A DNA stretch of 64,000 nt from Halobacteriales archaeon QS_4_69_225 (GTDB taxonomy: Archaea; Halobacteriota; Halobacteria; Halobacteriales; Haloarculaceae). Where the stretch lies: positions 44,493-108,492 of the forward strand of contig PXRL01000027.1 in assembly GCA_003020965.1 (NCBI GenBank), in the 5' to 3' direction. Made by a program: the position numbers and the translations under genes. Each line of letters opens with the position of its first letter. Position 1 is the first letter of the stretch. Shown piece by piece: positions 33,956 through 42,647 of the stretch. The notes under the pieces were generated by a model that was given only the letters and a program-made list of their open reading frames with translations, was not told where the DNA came from and ran no database searches.

Positions 33956-33967
33956 TTATCTGAACAC
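33956..33967 (+). promoter_or_regulatory. TTATCTGAACAC motif, second plus-strand copy
   Basis: Exact 12-mer, 52-63 nt before the amidase ATG, the same distance as the minus-strand copy keeps from the aminotransferase ATG. It may be the core promoter or an operator overlapping it. Confidence 0.55.
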
Positions 33968-34018
33968 GACCTTCGCCGCCGCCCGGAGGTTGAAGCCGTC
34001 GCCGGCCGTTGCTCGAAC

Positions 34019-34513
34019 ATGACCATCGAACAGCTGGTCGGCGACGCCCTCCGGGAGCGGGGCGAGTCCGTCGCGGTCGCCGAGTCCTGCACTGGCGGGC
34101 TGGTCGGCTCCCGCATCACGGACGTACCGGGCGCCAGCGACTACTTCGACCGGTCGTACGTCACCTACAGCTACGACGCCAAGCTGGCGGAGCTGGGCGT
34201 CCCTCGCGAGGTGGTCGACGCCGAGGGGGCCGTCAGCGAACCCGTCGTCGAGGGAATGGCGCGGGCGGCACGGGACGCCGCCGGCGTCGCCTGGGGGGTC
34301 GGGACGACCGGCGTCGCGGGCCCCGGCGGCGGCAGCGACGAGAAACCCGTCGGCACCGTCTACGTCGCCGTCGCCCACGCCGCCCCGTGGGGGACCGGCG
34401 ACTCGTACTGCGCCGTCGAGCGATACGTCCTCGACGGCGACCGGGCGACGGTCAAGGCGAAGACCGCCGAGCGGGCGCTGGAGGACCTGCTCGCGGCCGT
34501 CGAGGCCGCCTGA
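34019..34513 (+). CDS. pncC: Nicotinamide-nucleotide amidase (CinA C-terminal family)
   Basis: 164-aa stand-alone CinA C-terminal domain that deamidates nicotinamide mononucleotide in NAD recycling. Motifs: VAVAESCTGGLVGSRITDVPGAS with the conserved Ser and Cys, FDRSYVTYSYDAKLAELGV, GTTGVAGPGGGSDEKPVGTVYVAV and a C-terminal RATVKAKTAERAL. The ATG at 34019 starts the family consensus; the longer upstream frame runs through the hairpin-rich intergenic region and is not protein-like. Free-standing and full length. Confidence 0.92.
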   Translation: MTIEQLVGDALRERGESVAVAESCTGGLVGSRITDVPGASDYFDRSYVTYSYDAKLAELGVPREVVDAEGAVSEPVVEGMARAARDAAGVAWGVGTTGVAGPGGGSDEKPVGTVYVAVAHAAPWGTGDSYCAVERYVLDGDRATVKAKTAERALEDLLAAVEAA

Positions 34514-34644
34514 CCCCGGCGCTACCCCCGACACGGAGCGGGGAGCCAGGAGTCGGAAGCCGGGAGCCGGAGTCAAAGTCGAAGTCGAAGTCGGGCCACG
34601 GCGACCGGACACGCTTTTGTACGGGGCGGGCGACGCCACGCCCG

Positions 34645-35139
34645 ATGAACAAGGAGGGACACGTCCTCAACGCCGTACTGCTGGGAGTCGGGCTCGGGTT
34701 CGTCCTCGAGCCGTCCGCGACGGTCGAGACGCTCCGGACGGTCGCCGCCGTCACCGTCCCGGTGACGCTGGGGGCGCTGCTTCCGGACATCGACACCGCC
34801 TTCGGCACGCACCGGAAGACGCTGCACAACCTGCCGGTGCTGGCGGTCTTTCTCGCCTTTCCGGTCGTCTTCGGGAACCTCGCCTACGTCTGGATCGGCG
34901 TGCTCACCCACTACGTGCTGGACGTCCTCGGGAGTACCCGCGGCATCGCGCTGTTCTACCCGCTGTCGAGCAGCGAGTTCGGCTTCCCGGCGGGCGTCAC
35001 CACCTCGAGCCGGCTCGCCAACGTCGTCACGGTCGTGGTGACGGTCGTCGAACTCGCCGCCGCCGCGGCGTTCGTCCACCTCCTCCCGCGGTACGTCGAC
35101 ACGTCGGCCGTCGCCGACCTCGCCGCCGTCGCCGGCTGA
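34645..35139 (+). CDS. Membrane-bound metal-dependent hydrolase-like protein (YdjM/DUF457 type)
   Basis: 164-aa membrane protein with about four helices. It has the family-typical histidines and aspartates: MNKEGHVLNAVLLG at the start, LGALLPDIDTAFGTHRKTLHN and HYVLDVLGS. These resemble the LexA-binding, inner-membrane-associated hydrolase family, whose activity is poorly defined. A GCTTTTGT promoter box lies 27-33 nt upstream. Function assignment beyond the family is not possible. Confidence 0.78.
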   Translation: MNKEGHVLNAVLLGVGLGFVLEPSATVETLRTVAAVTVPVTLGALLPDIDTAFGTHRKTLHNLPVLAVFLAFPVVFGNLAYVWIGVLTHYVLDVLGSTRGIALFYPLSSSEFGFPAGVTTSSRLANVVTVVVTVVELAAAAAFVHLLPRYVDTSAVADLAAVAG

Positions 35140-35215
35140 CTGCCGTCCATCGCCGGCCGACCGCTCCCGTCGGCCGCCGATCGCGTCCGCACATCGGCGG
35201 CCATAATTTCCTGGC

Positions 35216-35225
35216 GTTTTATATG
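35216..35225 (+). promoter_or_regulatory. Promoter box of the small zinc-finger gene
   Basis: GTTTTATATG lies 23-32 nt before the ATG at 35248, a strong TATA-like match in leaderless position. Confidence 0.55.
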
Positions 35226-35247
35226 CGGAGCCGTCGTAGAAAAGGCC

Positions 35248-35385
35248 ATGGAAGACGACTGCGTCAACTGCGGCGCCCCGGACGCCCGCCGGTACGACCT
35301 CACCGTCCGGAACACGGACCACGACGAGGTGCCGCTGTGCGAGCAGTGTCACGCGGCGATCGCCGAAGAACTCGCCCAGGCGTAA
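35248..35385 (+). CDS. 45-aa zinc-finger protein
   Basis: MEDDCVNCGAPDARRYDLTV starts this short acidic protein, which has two cysteine pairs: CVNC near residues 5-8 and CEQC near 33-36, with a following histidine. The spacing fits a single treble-clef or ribbon zinc site. Similar micro-zinc-finger proteins are very common in haloarchaea and mostly uncharacterised. It has a strong promoter box and clean stop, so I consider it real though too short for usual gene cut-offs. Confidence 0.75.
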   Translation: MEDDCVNCGAPDARRYDLTVRNTDHDEVPLCEQCHAAIAEELAQA

Positions 35386-35466
35386 GCGCCCGCCGGCCCA
35401 CCGGCCCGCGAGCACGCTCCCAGGTCCCGGGTGCCGAGTTCACGACGACGGCCGCAGAACGGCAGT

Positions 35467-35934
35467 ATGTTTCAGGATATCACCGTGTTGCACGTCGACG
35501 ACGACCCGGCCATCCGGGACCTCACCGCCGAGTTTCTCGAGACGGTCGACGACTCCATTTCCGTCCGCAGCGAGGCCGATCCCTCGACCGTCCCGACCAG
35601 AATCGACGCGGAACCGGTCGACTGCGTCGTCAGCGACTACCGGATGCCGGAGCTGGACGGCCTCGAACTCTGCCGGGCGGTCCGGGCCGACCACCCCTGG
35701 TTTCCCTTCGTCCTGTTCACCAGCGTCCGGGGCGAGAAGGTGATCGAGGCGGCGATGGACGCCGGCGCGACCGACTACATCCGGAAGGAGACCGGCACCC
35801 ACCACTACACGCTGCTGGCGAACCGGATCACGCTGGCGGTCAGCCGCCGACGGGCCATCGGCCGGCTCCAGGAGGCGGGGGCGCTCCCGCCGGAGTGGCC
35901 GCCGCGACAGCTCCGTTCCGACACCGACGACTGA
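35467..35934 (+). CDS. Response regulator receiver-domain protein
   Basis: 155-aa single-domain CheY-like receiver. DDD at residues 11-13 binds Mg2+, the phosphoacceptor is in VVSDYRMPELDG (D57), LFTS gives the conserved threonine/serine and DYIRKET the lysine. The C-terminal 30 residues are a short tail without a recognised output domain. Such proteins in haloarchaea take phosphate from one of many histidine kinases; none is adjacent, so its partner is unknown. The ATG at 35467 precedes the receiver by only a few residues. Confidence 0.88.
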   Translation: MFQDITVLHVDDDPAIRDLTAEFLETVDDSISVRSEADPSTVPTRIDAEPVDCVVSDYRMPELDGLELCRAVRADHPWFPFVLFTSVRGEKVIEAAMDAGATDYIRKETGTHHYTLLANRITLAVSRRRAIGRLQEAGALPPEWPPRQLRSDTDD

Positions 35935-35946
35935 CCGACGAGGGGG

Positions 35947-37307
35947 TCAGTCGTCCGCAACGGCCTCGGGGCGGTACTCGCGGCTCACGCGCTTCCAGGC
36001 GCCGGAGCGGAACCGGTAGTAGTTCAGCGCCGCCGGCACGGACGTCTCCGCGAGAAACGCCAGGTAGAGCCCGTAGATGCCGAGCGGCGTCACCGTCCCG
36101 AGGTAGACGAGCGGGATGGAGATGCCGAACATGCCGAGCGCCTGGCTGGCGAACGGCCAGCGGGTGTCGCCGGCGGCGTCGAGCGGGCCGGCGGCGCCGC
36201 TGGAGACCCCCTGGAGGACGACCGCGACACAGGCCATTCGGACGAGCGGGACGGCGACGGGCACCTCCGGCGCCGTCGGGTCGCCGACGAACAGCGCCAC
36301 CGCCGGCGTCGCGAGGACGAACACGGCGGCGGCCAGCACCGCGTAGACGGCCGTCGAAAAGCGGATTATCTCCCGGCCATACGCCGCCGCGGCACCTTCC
36401 TGGCCGGTGCCGAGCTCCTGGCCGACGAGGCTGGAGGAGGCCAGCCCGAACCCCCAGCCGGGCGTGTTCAGCAGCCCGAACACCCGGCGGGCGATGACGA
36501 ACGCCGAGACGACGTCCCGGCCGAAGACGTCGAGTATCGCGAACATCGGGAACTCGGCGACGGTCCAGACGAGGCTTCGACCCATGACGGGCAGGCCGAT
36601 GGCGACCAGGTCGGCCAGCGTCGAGCGGTCGGCGTACCGACCCCGTGGGTCGACGGTGACGGGGAAGTCACCGATTCCGGGGAGCCGGCCGGCCGCGAGC
36701 CCGGTCGCGAACGCCGCCGCGACGACGACGTTCGAAACGACGGTCCCGACGGCGGCGCCCTCGACGCCCATCCCGGCGCCGAAAATGAGCACTGCGTTGA
36801 TACCGACGTTGGCGACGGCGCCGCCGGCCCGCAGCACCATCGCGGTGTAGGCGTCGTCGGCGCCGACGAGCACGCGGCTGCCGATGAGGTTGAGCCCGGC
36901 GAACGGCATCCCCAGCGCGACGACCCGGAGGTAGGCGGCGCCGAGCCGGACCGTCTCGGGGTCGCTGCTCAGCAGGCCGATCAGCGCCGCCGGAACCGCC
37001 CGGAAGACGGCGACGACCGGCAGCGTCGCGACGACGACCAGCAGGACGCTCGAGCGAACCGCCAGCCCCAGTTCCTTGTCGGCACCGGCACCGTACCGCT
37101 GGCTGACCAGCGCGATGGTGCCGCCGGCGACGCCGCCGCCGACGGAGAAGGCCAGCCCCCAGAACGGGCCGGCGATGCCGACGCCGGCGATGGCCGCCGA
37201 CCCGACGTCGTCCGGCGGACGCGGGCCTCGGTGACGACTCCCAGCCGGGCGAGCAGGAGACCGACGGCGAGTATCGCGAGCCGGACGGGGTTCGGGACGG
37301 CGGACAC
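35947..37307 (-). pseudogene. MATE-family efflux transporter, broken by an internal frameshifting deletion
   Basis: The N-terminus (GTG at 37307; MSAVPNPVRLAILAVGLLLA then RLGVVTEARVRRTT) is in one frame, while the rest (GSAAIAGVGIAGPFWGLAF, GGTIALVSQRYGAGAD, and on through MPFAGLNLIGSRVLVGADD to the stop at 35947) is in another. The junction is near 37205-37230. Compared with the family layout I remember, roughly 25-30 residues of the first core helix (a DLAWPRIVTGLARMS-like stretch) are missing at the junction. The C-terminal 320 residues look normal. Without the deletion it would be a 12-helix drug or metabolite/cation exporter. A sequencing error alone would not explain the missing segment. 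Confidence 0.7.
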
Positions 37308-37376
37308 TGCGGACGTATCGACTGACCGGTCAGTCGGTCAAGTGTCTTCCCTTTTCGGCGGCGGCCGGCCGGCCGT

Positions 37377-37886
37377 TCACTCTTCCGGGTGCCCGAAGAG
37401 CCGCTCGTAGGACCGCTCGAGGAGCCCGATGTCGCCCTGGCGGCGGCGGTACTCGACGGTCAGGCGGTAGGCGCCGACGTAGGCGACGGCGGTGAAGACG
37501 ACCGCCAGCAGGACGTTGCCGACGAGCAGCCGCGCGACGATGTCGGGGGCGGCCGACAGCGAGACGTCGGCCGGGGTCGCCCCCTCGACCGGGCCGAGGA
37601 TCGACGATCCGACCCAGAAGCTGGTGCCGTAGACGCCCCACTTCACGACCGGGTTGAGGACGATGACCGAGGCGAACAGCGACACCTTCGAGATGCTCTC
37701 GAAGAGATACGCGATGACGAAAAACGCCAGCACCCCGGTCCCGAGGGTCGGCAGCGCGGTGATGAACACCCCGAGAGCGAAACTGTAGGCGACCTGTTTC
37801 GGGGTGTGTTTCTTCCCGAGCGCCTCGCGGACCTCGTCGTGGACCTCGGCGACCGCGCGGCGAGCACGCGCGAGGGGCTTCGCCAT
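37377..37886 (-). CDS. DUF2062 membrane protein
   Basis: 169-aa protein with a basic cytoplasmic start (MAKPLARARRAVAEVHDEVREALGKK), the DUF2062 block KQVAYSFALGVFITALPTLGTG, and three to four helices with LNPVVKWGVYGTSFWVGS. The family's role is unknown; related proteins occur near cell-envelope glycosyltransferases. The ATG at 37886 is right because the upstream part of the long frame is antisense to the next gene. Divergent from the DUF4129 gene. Confidence 0.85.
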   Translation of the reverse strand: MAKPLARARRAVAEVHDEVREALGKKHTPKQVAYSFALGVFITALPTLGTGVLAFFVIAYLFESISKVSLFASVIVLNPVVKWGVYGTSFWVGSSILGPVEGATPADVSLSAAPDIVARLLVGNVLLAVVFTAVAYVGAYRLTVEYRRRQGDIGLLERSYERLFGHPEE

Positions 37887-37939
37887 CGTGGGAACCCAGC
37901 ACAGGGAGCTAAAAGAAGCTATCGGCGGGGGCAGGAACG

Positions 37940-37947
37940 CTTTTTGG
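37940..37947 (+). promoter_or_regulatory. Promoter box of the DUF4129-DUF58 cluster
   Basis: CTTTTTGG lies 22-29 nt before the GTG at 37969 and heads a four-gene plus-strand operon with overlapping genes. Confidence 0.4.
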
Positions 37948-37968
37948 CGTCGCCCCGCAACGCCGGTC

Positions 37969-38928
37969 GTGGACCGCGACCGCGTTCTCCCGCTCGCGCT
38001 CGCGCTTCTGGCCGTCGTCGCGTTGGCGCTGGCCGCAGCGACGCTCGACTCGGCGGTCGTCGCCGACGGTGCCGGCCTCGGCGGCGACGGCTCCGGAGTC
38101 GGCGACGACGACGGCAACGTCGCCGGTGAGCCGGCCGGCGGCCCCGACGCGGCGGCCGACCGGAGCCTCGTCGGGGCCGCCGGGTCGTCGGAGCCACTCT
38201 GTCTGCCGGCACTCCGCGAGCCGCCGGCACTGCTGGTCGGCGGGCTCCTGTTCGTCGGGCTGTTCGCCGTCGTCTACCGGTCGACCCGGTCGACGGCCGC
38301 CGGGACCGCCGTCTGCGGGGCGGTCGGGCTCCCGGTCGGCCTGCTGTGGGTCGGGCTGGCGTTCTGCGGGTCGGCCGGCGACATCGCGCTGCCGTCGACC
38401 GGCGGCGCCGTCGGCGAGGGCCTGCTTCCGGCGGGCGGCAGGTCGGACGGCGCCGCCGGCGCCGTGTCGTCGTCGACGCCGCTGATTGCGCTGTTCGTGG
38501 CGGTGGCCGTCGCCGTCGTACTCGTCGCGCTGCTGGCGACCGGCAGCGACGAGCGGGCCGCCGGCGAGACGTCGGACCCGGACCCGGACCCGGGCGAGGG
38601 CGAAAACGAGGAGCCGGCAGCAGCCGTCGGCCGCGTCGCCGCCGCGGCGGCCGACCGCATCGCCGACGGCGACGCCGACACGGAAAACGAGGTGTACCGC
38701 GCCTGGCGCCGGATGACCGAGCGGCTGGACGTGGCGTCGCCGGAGACGACCACCCCCCGGGAGTTCCGGCGGGCGGCCGTCGAGGCCGGCATGGACCGCG
38801 AGGACGTGGCGGCGCTGACGCGGCTGTTCGAGTCGGTCCGGTACGGCGATCGCGAGCCGACCGACGACCGGGAGCGCCGCGCCGTCGAGACGTTCCGGCG
38901 CCTCCGGCCCGACGACGAAAGAGGCTGA
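37969..38928 (+). CDS. DUF4129 domain membrane protein
   Basis: 319 aa, GTG start. An N-terminal helix (VLPLALALLAVVALALAAATL), an acidic/Gly loop, two more helices around residues 80-140 and a fourth near 175-200, then an acidic linker and the C-terminal DUF4129 domain (ENEVYRAWRRMTERLDVA, TTTPREFRRAAVEAGM, LTRLFESVRYGDREPTDD). DUF4129 is commonly fused to transglutaminases and found beside DUF58 and MoxR genes, as here. The stop overlaps the next ATG. Role is thought to lie in cell-envelope processes but is unproven. Confidence 0.85.
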   Translation: MDRDRVLPLALALLAVVALALAAATLDSAVVADGAGLGGDGSGVGDDDGNVAGEPAGGPDAAADRSLVGAAGSSEPLCLPALREPPALLVGGLLFVGLFAVVYRSTRSTAAGTAVCGAVGLPVGLLWVGLAFCGSAGDIALPSTGGAVGEGLLPAGGRSDGAAGAVSSSTPLIALFVAVAVAVVLVALLATGSDERAAGETSDPDPDPGEGENEEPAAAVGRVAAAAADRIADGDADTENEVYRAWRRMTERLDVASPETTTPREFRRAAVEAGMDREDVAALTRLFESVRYGDREPTDDRERRAVETFRRLRPDDERG

Positions 38929-39458
38929 TGCGCCGGCTCGCCGTCCTCGGCGTCGCCGCCGTCGCCGTCGGCCTCGTGGCGCTGTTCGACCGGGGGGTGG
39001 TCCTCGGCGTCGACCTACGGGTCGTCAACGTCGTCGGCGTTCTCGCGGTCGTCGCCGGAATCCGCTACGCGCTGGCGGCGCGGGCGACGGACCGCCGACG
39101 GGCCGACGTCGAGCCGCCGGAGCCGCGTCACCGCTCGGCGGTGCTCGGCGACGAGGTCGAGACGGCGCTGCGGGCGACCGACCGGGACGGCGTCGCCCGT
39201 CGGGCTGAACTCCGGCGGCGGCTCCGCGGGGTCGCCGTCGACGTTCTCGTCGCCCACGGCGGCTACGACCGGGCGGCCGCCGAGGCGGCCGTCGACGACG
39301 GGACCTGGACGGACGACCCGGTGGCGGCGGGCTACCTGGCGGAACCGACGTCGCTGCCGCCCCGGATGCGCGTGCGGAACCTGCTGCGGCGGCGGTCGAC
39401 GGTCCGGCGCTGCGTCGAGCGGGCGCTGACCGCCGTCGAGGAGGTGCGCGGCCGGTGA
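38928..39458 (+). CDS. Haloarchaeal DUF58-cluster membrane protein
   Basis: 176 aa with two N-terminal helices (LAVLGVAAVAVGLVALF and VVNVVGVLAVVAGIRYAL) followed by a soluble, charged domain of about 110 residues ending RRCVERALTAVEEVRGR. This arrangement always sits between the DUF4129 and DUF58 genes in the haloarchaeal clusters I recall. Start ATG overlaps the preceding TGA (TGATG) and the stop overlaps the next gene by 4 nt. Function unknown. Confidence 0.78.
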   Translation: MRRLAVLGVAAVAVGLVALFDRGVVLGVDLRVVNVVGVLAVVAGIRYALAARATDRRRADVEPPEPRHRSAVLGDEVETALRATDRDGVARRAELRRRLRGVAVDVLVAHGGYDRAAAEAAVDDGTWTDDPVAAGYLAEPTSLPPRMRVRNLLRRRSTVRRCVERALTAVEEVRGR

Positions 39459-40717
39459 CGGCGACGAACCGCTGGGCCGGCCTCGGGGCGGCCGCCCTCG
39501 TCGTCGCCGGCGTCGGCGTGCTGTTCCGGTCGCCGGGGGCGGTGCTGGCGGCGGCCGTCGCCGCCGGCTACCTCGCCGTTCGAGCGGCGGCCGTCCGGCC
39601 GCGGCCCTCCTTGGCCGTCGAGCGGGTCGTCGCCGACGAGGCGCCCGACCCCGGCGACGAGGTCCGGGTGACGGTGGCCGTCAGAAACGAAGGGCCGACG
39701 CTGTTCGACCTCCGGCTGGTCGACGGGGTGCCGGACGGGCTGGCGGTCGTCGACGGCCCGGCCAGACACGCCGCCGCGCTCCGGAGCGGCGACGCGGCGA
39801 CGTTCGCCTACACGGTCCGGGCGGCCCGCGGCGACCACGAGTGGACGGGCCTGGAGGTCGTCGCCCGGGGGCCGCTGGGCGCCCGCGAGCGGGCGACGAC
39901 CGTCGCCGCCGGCGGCCGGCTGCGCTGCGTGCCGACGTTCGACGGGGCGACGGACCTGCCGCTGCGAGGCCTGACGACGCCGTTCGCCGGCCGGGTACCG
40001 ACCGACGTCGGCGGCGCCGGCCTCGAGTTCTACGCCGTCCGGGAGTACCGCCGGGGCGACCCGCGGGGCCGCGTCGACTGGAACCGGGCGGCCCGGACGG
40101 GCGAGCTGGCGACGCTGGAGCTGCGGGAAGAGCGGGCGGCGACGGTCGTGCTCGTCGTCGACGCCCGGCCGGCGGCCTACGTCGCGCCGTCGCCGACGGC
40201 CGAAAGCGCCGTCGAGCGCAGCGTCGACGCCGCCGGCCGACTCGCCGACGTCCTGCTGTCGAAAGGCGACCGCGTCGGCGCGGCGGCGCTGTCGCCGCGG
40301 ACCACGTGGCTGGCGCCGGATACGGGCCGCGCGCACCGGGCGCGGCTCCGCGAGACGCTGGTGACCGACCCCGGGTTCGCGCCGACGCCGCCGGACCCCG
40401 ACCGCCGGTTCGTCTCCCGGCTGTGGCGCCGGCGGTTCCGCCGCCGGCTCCCTGACGACGCGCAGGTGCTGCTGTTTTCGCCCTGCGTCGACCGGATTCC
40501 GATCACTTTCGCCGAGCGGCTGGACGCCCTCGGGCACGCCGTGACGGTCGTCTCGCCGGACCCGACGCCGCACCGCCCCGGCGGCCGGCTGGCCGGTCTC
40601 GAGCGGGGCCTCCGGCTGGCGGAGCTGCGGGCCGCCGGCGTCCGCGTCGCGGAGTGGACGCCGGCCGAGCCGCTGGCCGTCGCCGGCGACCGGGCGGCAC
40701 GGCGGTGGTCGCGGTGA
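39455..40717 (+). CDS. DUF58 domain protein
   Basis: 420 aa, GTG start. Two membrane helices within residues 8-45, then a conserved-repeat beta domain (VRVTVAVRNEGPTLFDLRL), and the DUF58 signature FYAVREYRRGDPRGRVDWNR followed by ATLELREERAATVVLVVDA, the MIDAS-like start of a von Willebrand factor A-like domain. DUF58 proteins act with MoxR ATPases, probably as chaperone or envelope-assembly partners. The stop TGA overlaps the next GTG. Confidence 0.9.
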   Translation: MTATNRWAGLGAAALVVAGVGVLFRSPGAVLAAAVAAGYLAVRAAAVRPRPSLAVERVVADEAPDPGDEVRVTVAVRNEGPTLFDLRLVDGVPDGLAVVDGPARHAAALRSGDAATFAYTVRAARGDHEWTGLEVVARGPLGARERATTVAAGGRLRCVPTFDGATDLPLRGLTTPFAGRVPTDVGGAGLEFYAVREYRRGDPRGRVDWNRAARTGELATLELREERAATVVLVVDARPAAYVAPSPTAESAVERSVDAAGRLADVLLSKGDRVGAAALSPRTTWLAPDTGRAHRARLRETLVTDPGFAPTPPDPDRRFVSRLWRRRFRRRLPDDAQVLLFSPCVDRIPITFAERLDALGHAVTVVSPDPTPHRPGGRLAGLERGLRLAELRAAGVRVAEWTPAEPLAVAGDRAARRWSR

Positions 40718-41229
40718 CCGCCCCGGGCGCCGACGCCGAGCCGACGGCCGCGCCGCCGACGCTGTCGGTCGGGCTGGCCGTCGGTCTCGGCGGGCTCGCG
40801 GCCGCCTTTCTCGCGGCCGGGACGCCGCTGGCCGGTGCGGTCGCGCTGGTCGGCATCGCGCTGCTGGGGGCGTCGCTGTCGGCCGGCTCCGTCCGGCTCT
40901 GTGCGGCCGCCGGGGCGACGCTGGCCGGCGCCGTCGTCGCGGCGGCGGCGACGGCGGCGCCCCCGGCCCCGGTCGTCGGCGGCGCCGTCCTCGGGGTCGC
41001 CGCCTGGGACGTCGCCGACCACGGCCTCGGGCTGGCGGCCCACGTCGGCCGGGAGACGACGACCCGGCGGAACGAGCTCGTCCACGCGGCGGTCAGCCTG
41101 GCGGTCGGCGGGGCTGCCGGCGCTGTCGCCTTCGGGGGCTTCCTCGCGGCCGGCGGCGGCCAGCCGGCGACGGCGCTGGTCCTGCTGCTGTTCGGCGGGG
41201 TCGTCCTGCTGGCGGCGCTGCGCGGCTGA
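40714..41229 (+). CDS. Hydrophobic six-helix membrane protein of the DUF58 cluster
   Basis: 171 aa, almost wholly made of Ala/Gly/Val/Leu-rich helices (for example VGLAVGLGGLAAAFLAAGTPLAG) with a central polar loop AHVGRETTTRRNELVHAAV. The GTG at 40714 overlaps the DUF58 stop in a GTGA arrangement, favouring this start over a GTG three codons upstream. It is the last plus-strand gene of the cluster and faces the MoxR gene across 4 nt. Function unknown. Confidence 0.72.
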   Translation: MTAPGADAEPTAAPPTLSVGLAVGLGGLAAAFLAAGTPLAGAVALVGIALLGASLSAGSVRLCAAAGATLAGAVVAAAATAAPPAPVVGGAVLGVAAWDVADHGLGLAAHVGRETTTRRNELVHAAVSLAVGGAAGAVAFGGFLAAGGGQPATALVLLLFGGVVLLAALRG

Positions 41230-41233
41230 CGAC

Positions 41234-42220
41234 TCAGCCGGACGGCGCGGAGTCGACCGTCGGCACCGGCACCTCGTCGAGGGCGTCCTCGACGACGGCA
41301 CGCTTCTCGACGCCGGCGACGGTCGCATCGGCCGTGAGCACGAGCCGGTGGGCGAGCACCGACACCGCGACCTCGGCGACGTCGTCCGGCGTGACGAACC
41401 CTCGACCCTCAACGACGGCGCGGGCGCGACTCGCCTCGAAGAGCCGCTGGACGCCGCGCGGGGAGACGCCCACCTCGACGCGGCCGTCCGAACGGGTCGC
41501 CCGCCCCAGCTCGGCCACGTACGTCAGCAGGTCCTCCTCGACGCGGACGGTCTCCGGCGTCGACCGCAGCGTCTCGACGGTCCCGGCGTCGACGACGGCG
41601 TCGACGGTCGGGCTGCGCTCGCCCCGGCCGGCCCGCCGCCGTAGCAGCTCCGTCTCGCCGTCGAGATCGGGGTAGCCCATCTCGGTCTTAACGACGAACC
41701 GGTCGAGCTGGGCCTCCGGCAGCGGGAAGGTGCCCTCCTGCTCGACGGGGTTCTGCGTCGCGGCCACGAAGAACGGCTCCGGCAGCGGGTGGGTGTCGCC
41801 GTCGACGGTTACCTGCCGCTCCGCCATGGCCTCCAGCAGTGCCGCCTGGGTCTTCGGCGGCGCCCGGTTGATCTCGTCGGCCAGGACGACGTTCGCGAAG
41901 ATCGGACCGGGCGAGAACTCGAAGCTCCGGTCGCGCTCGTCGAAGACGTTCGTCCCCGTGACGTCGGCCGGCAGGAGGTCCGGCGTGAACTGCACGCGGG
42001 AAAACTCCAGGCCGAGCACCGTCGCCAGCGTCCGGGCGGTGAGCGTCTTGCCCGTCCCGGGAACGTCCTCGACGAGGACGTGCCCGCGGGACAGCAGGGC
42101 GACGAGCAGCCGCTCGAAGAACCGCTCGTCGCCGACGACCGCCGCCCCGAGGGCGTCGACGACCTCCGCACAGACGGCACCGGCAGTCTCGACGTCCATC
42201 GGGCCGTCGTCGGCGTCCAT
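41234..42220 (-). CDS. MoxR-family AAA+ ATPase
   Basis: 328-aa chaperone-like ATPase. Walker A VPGTGKT at residues 53-59, Walker B VVLADEINRAPPKTQ, sensor 1 ATQNPVEQEGTFPLPEAQLDRF, and the C-terminal AAA lid. MoxR proteins usually partner with DUF58/VWA proteins. Here the gene is on the opposite strand to the DUF58 operon and converges on it, so it is regulated separately although the functional partnership is likely. Full length, no defects. Confidence 0.92.
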   Translation of the reverse strand: MDADDGPMDVETAGAVCAEVVDALGAAVVGDERFFERLLVALLSRGHVLVEDVPGTGKTLTARTLATVLGLEFSRVQFTPDLLPADVTGTNVFDERDRSFEFSPGPIFANVVLADEINRAPPKTQAALLEAMAERQVTVDGDTHPLPEPFFVAATQNPVEQEGTFPLPEAQLDRFVVKTEMGYPDLDGETELLRRRAGRGERSPTVDAVVDAGTVETLRSTPETVRVEEDLLTYVAELGRATRSDGRVEVGVSPRGVQRLFEASRARAVVEGRGFVTPDDVAEVAVSVLAHRLVLTADATVAGVEKRAVVEDALDEVPVPTVDSAPSG

Positions 42221-42263
42221 ACCACCAGACGGACGCGGGGCGGCAAAAGCCTCCCGGCGACGG

Positions 42264-42647
42264 TCACGGCTCGACGGTCAGTCGGAGCCGGTAGGCGACG
42301 CCGTCGCGGACGGCGTCGACAGCGACGTCGGCGGTCCGGTCGGCCAGCGAGACGCCGGCGTGGGCCGCGACCCGCTCGCCGACCTCGCGCAGTCCCGCCG
42401 ACGGCCCCGGGGAGCCGTCCCAGTCGACGCAGGTCTCGACGTGGACGTCCTCGATCGCCGTCTCGACGACGGCGTTGCCGGCCGTCGACAGCGAGTCGGC
42501 GTCCAGCGAGACCGCCTCGCCGACTTCGTCGGCCGGCGACAGCCGGAGCCGGTAGGTCGCCCCCGGGCAGTCCCGGCCGGGCGACTCGAGACAGCCCCCC
42601 CCGGCGGCCGCGAGACAGACGCAGAGCAGGCGGCGGCGCGACGGCAC
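42264..42647 (-). CDS. Small lipoprotein, haloarchaeal, function unknown
   Basis: 127 aa from a GTG (MPSRRRLLCVCLAAAGGGC). The basic start, short hydrophobic stretch and the Cys after AAGGG look like a lipoprotein signal; the RRR could support Tat export. The mature part is beta-rich and acidic (TYRLRLSPADEVGEAVSL, then ADVAVDAVRDGVAYRLRLTVEP), with three cysteines that may pair. No family recognised. It follows the MoxR gene on the same strand but upstream, 44 nt away. Confidence 0.6.
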   Translation of the reverse strand: MPSRRRLLCVCLAAAGGGCLESPGRDCPGATYRLRLSPADEVGEAVSLDADSLSTAGNAVVETAIEDVHVETCVDWDGSPGPSAGLREVGERVAAHAGVSLADRTADVAVDAVRDGVAYRLRLTVEP

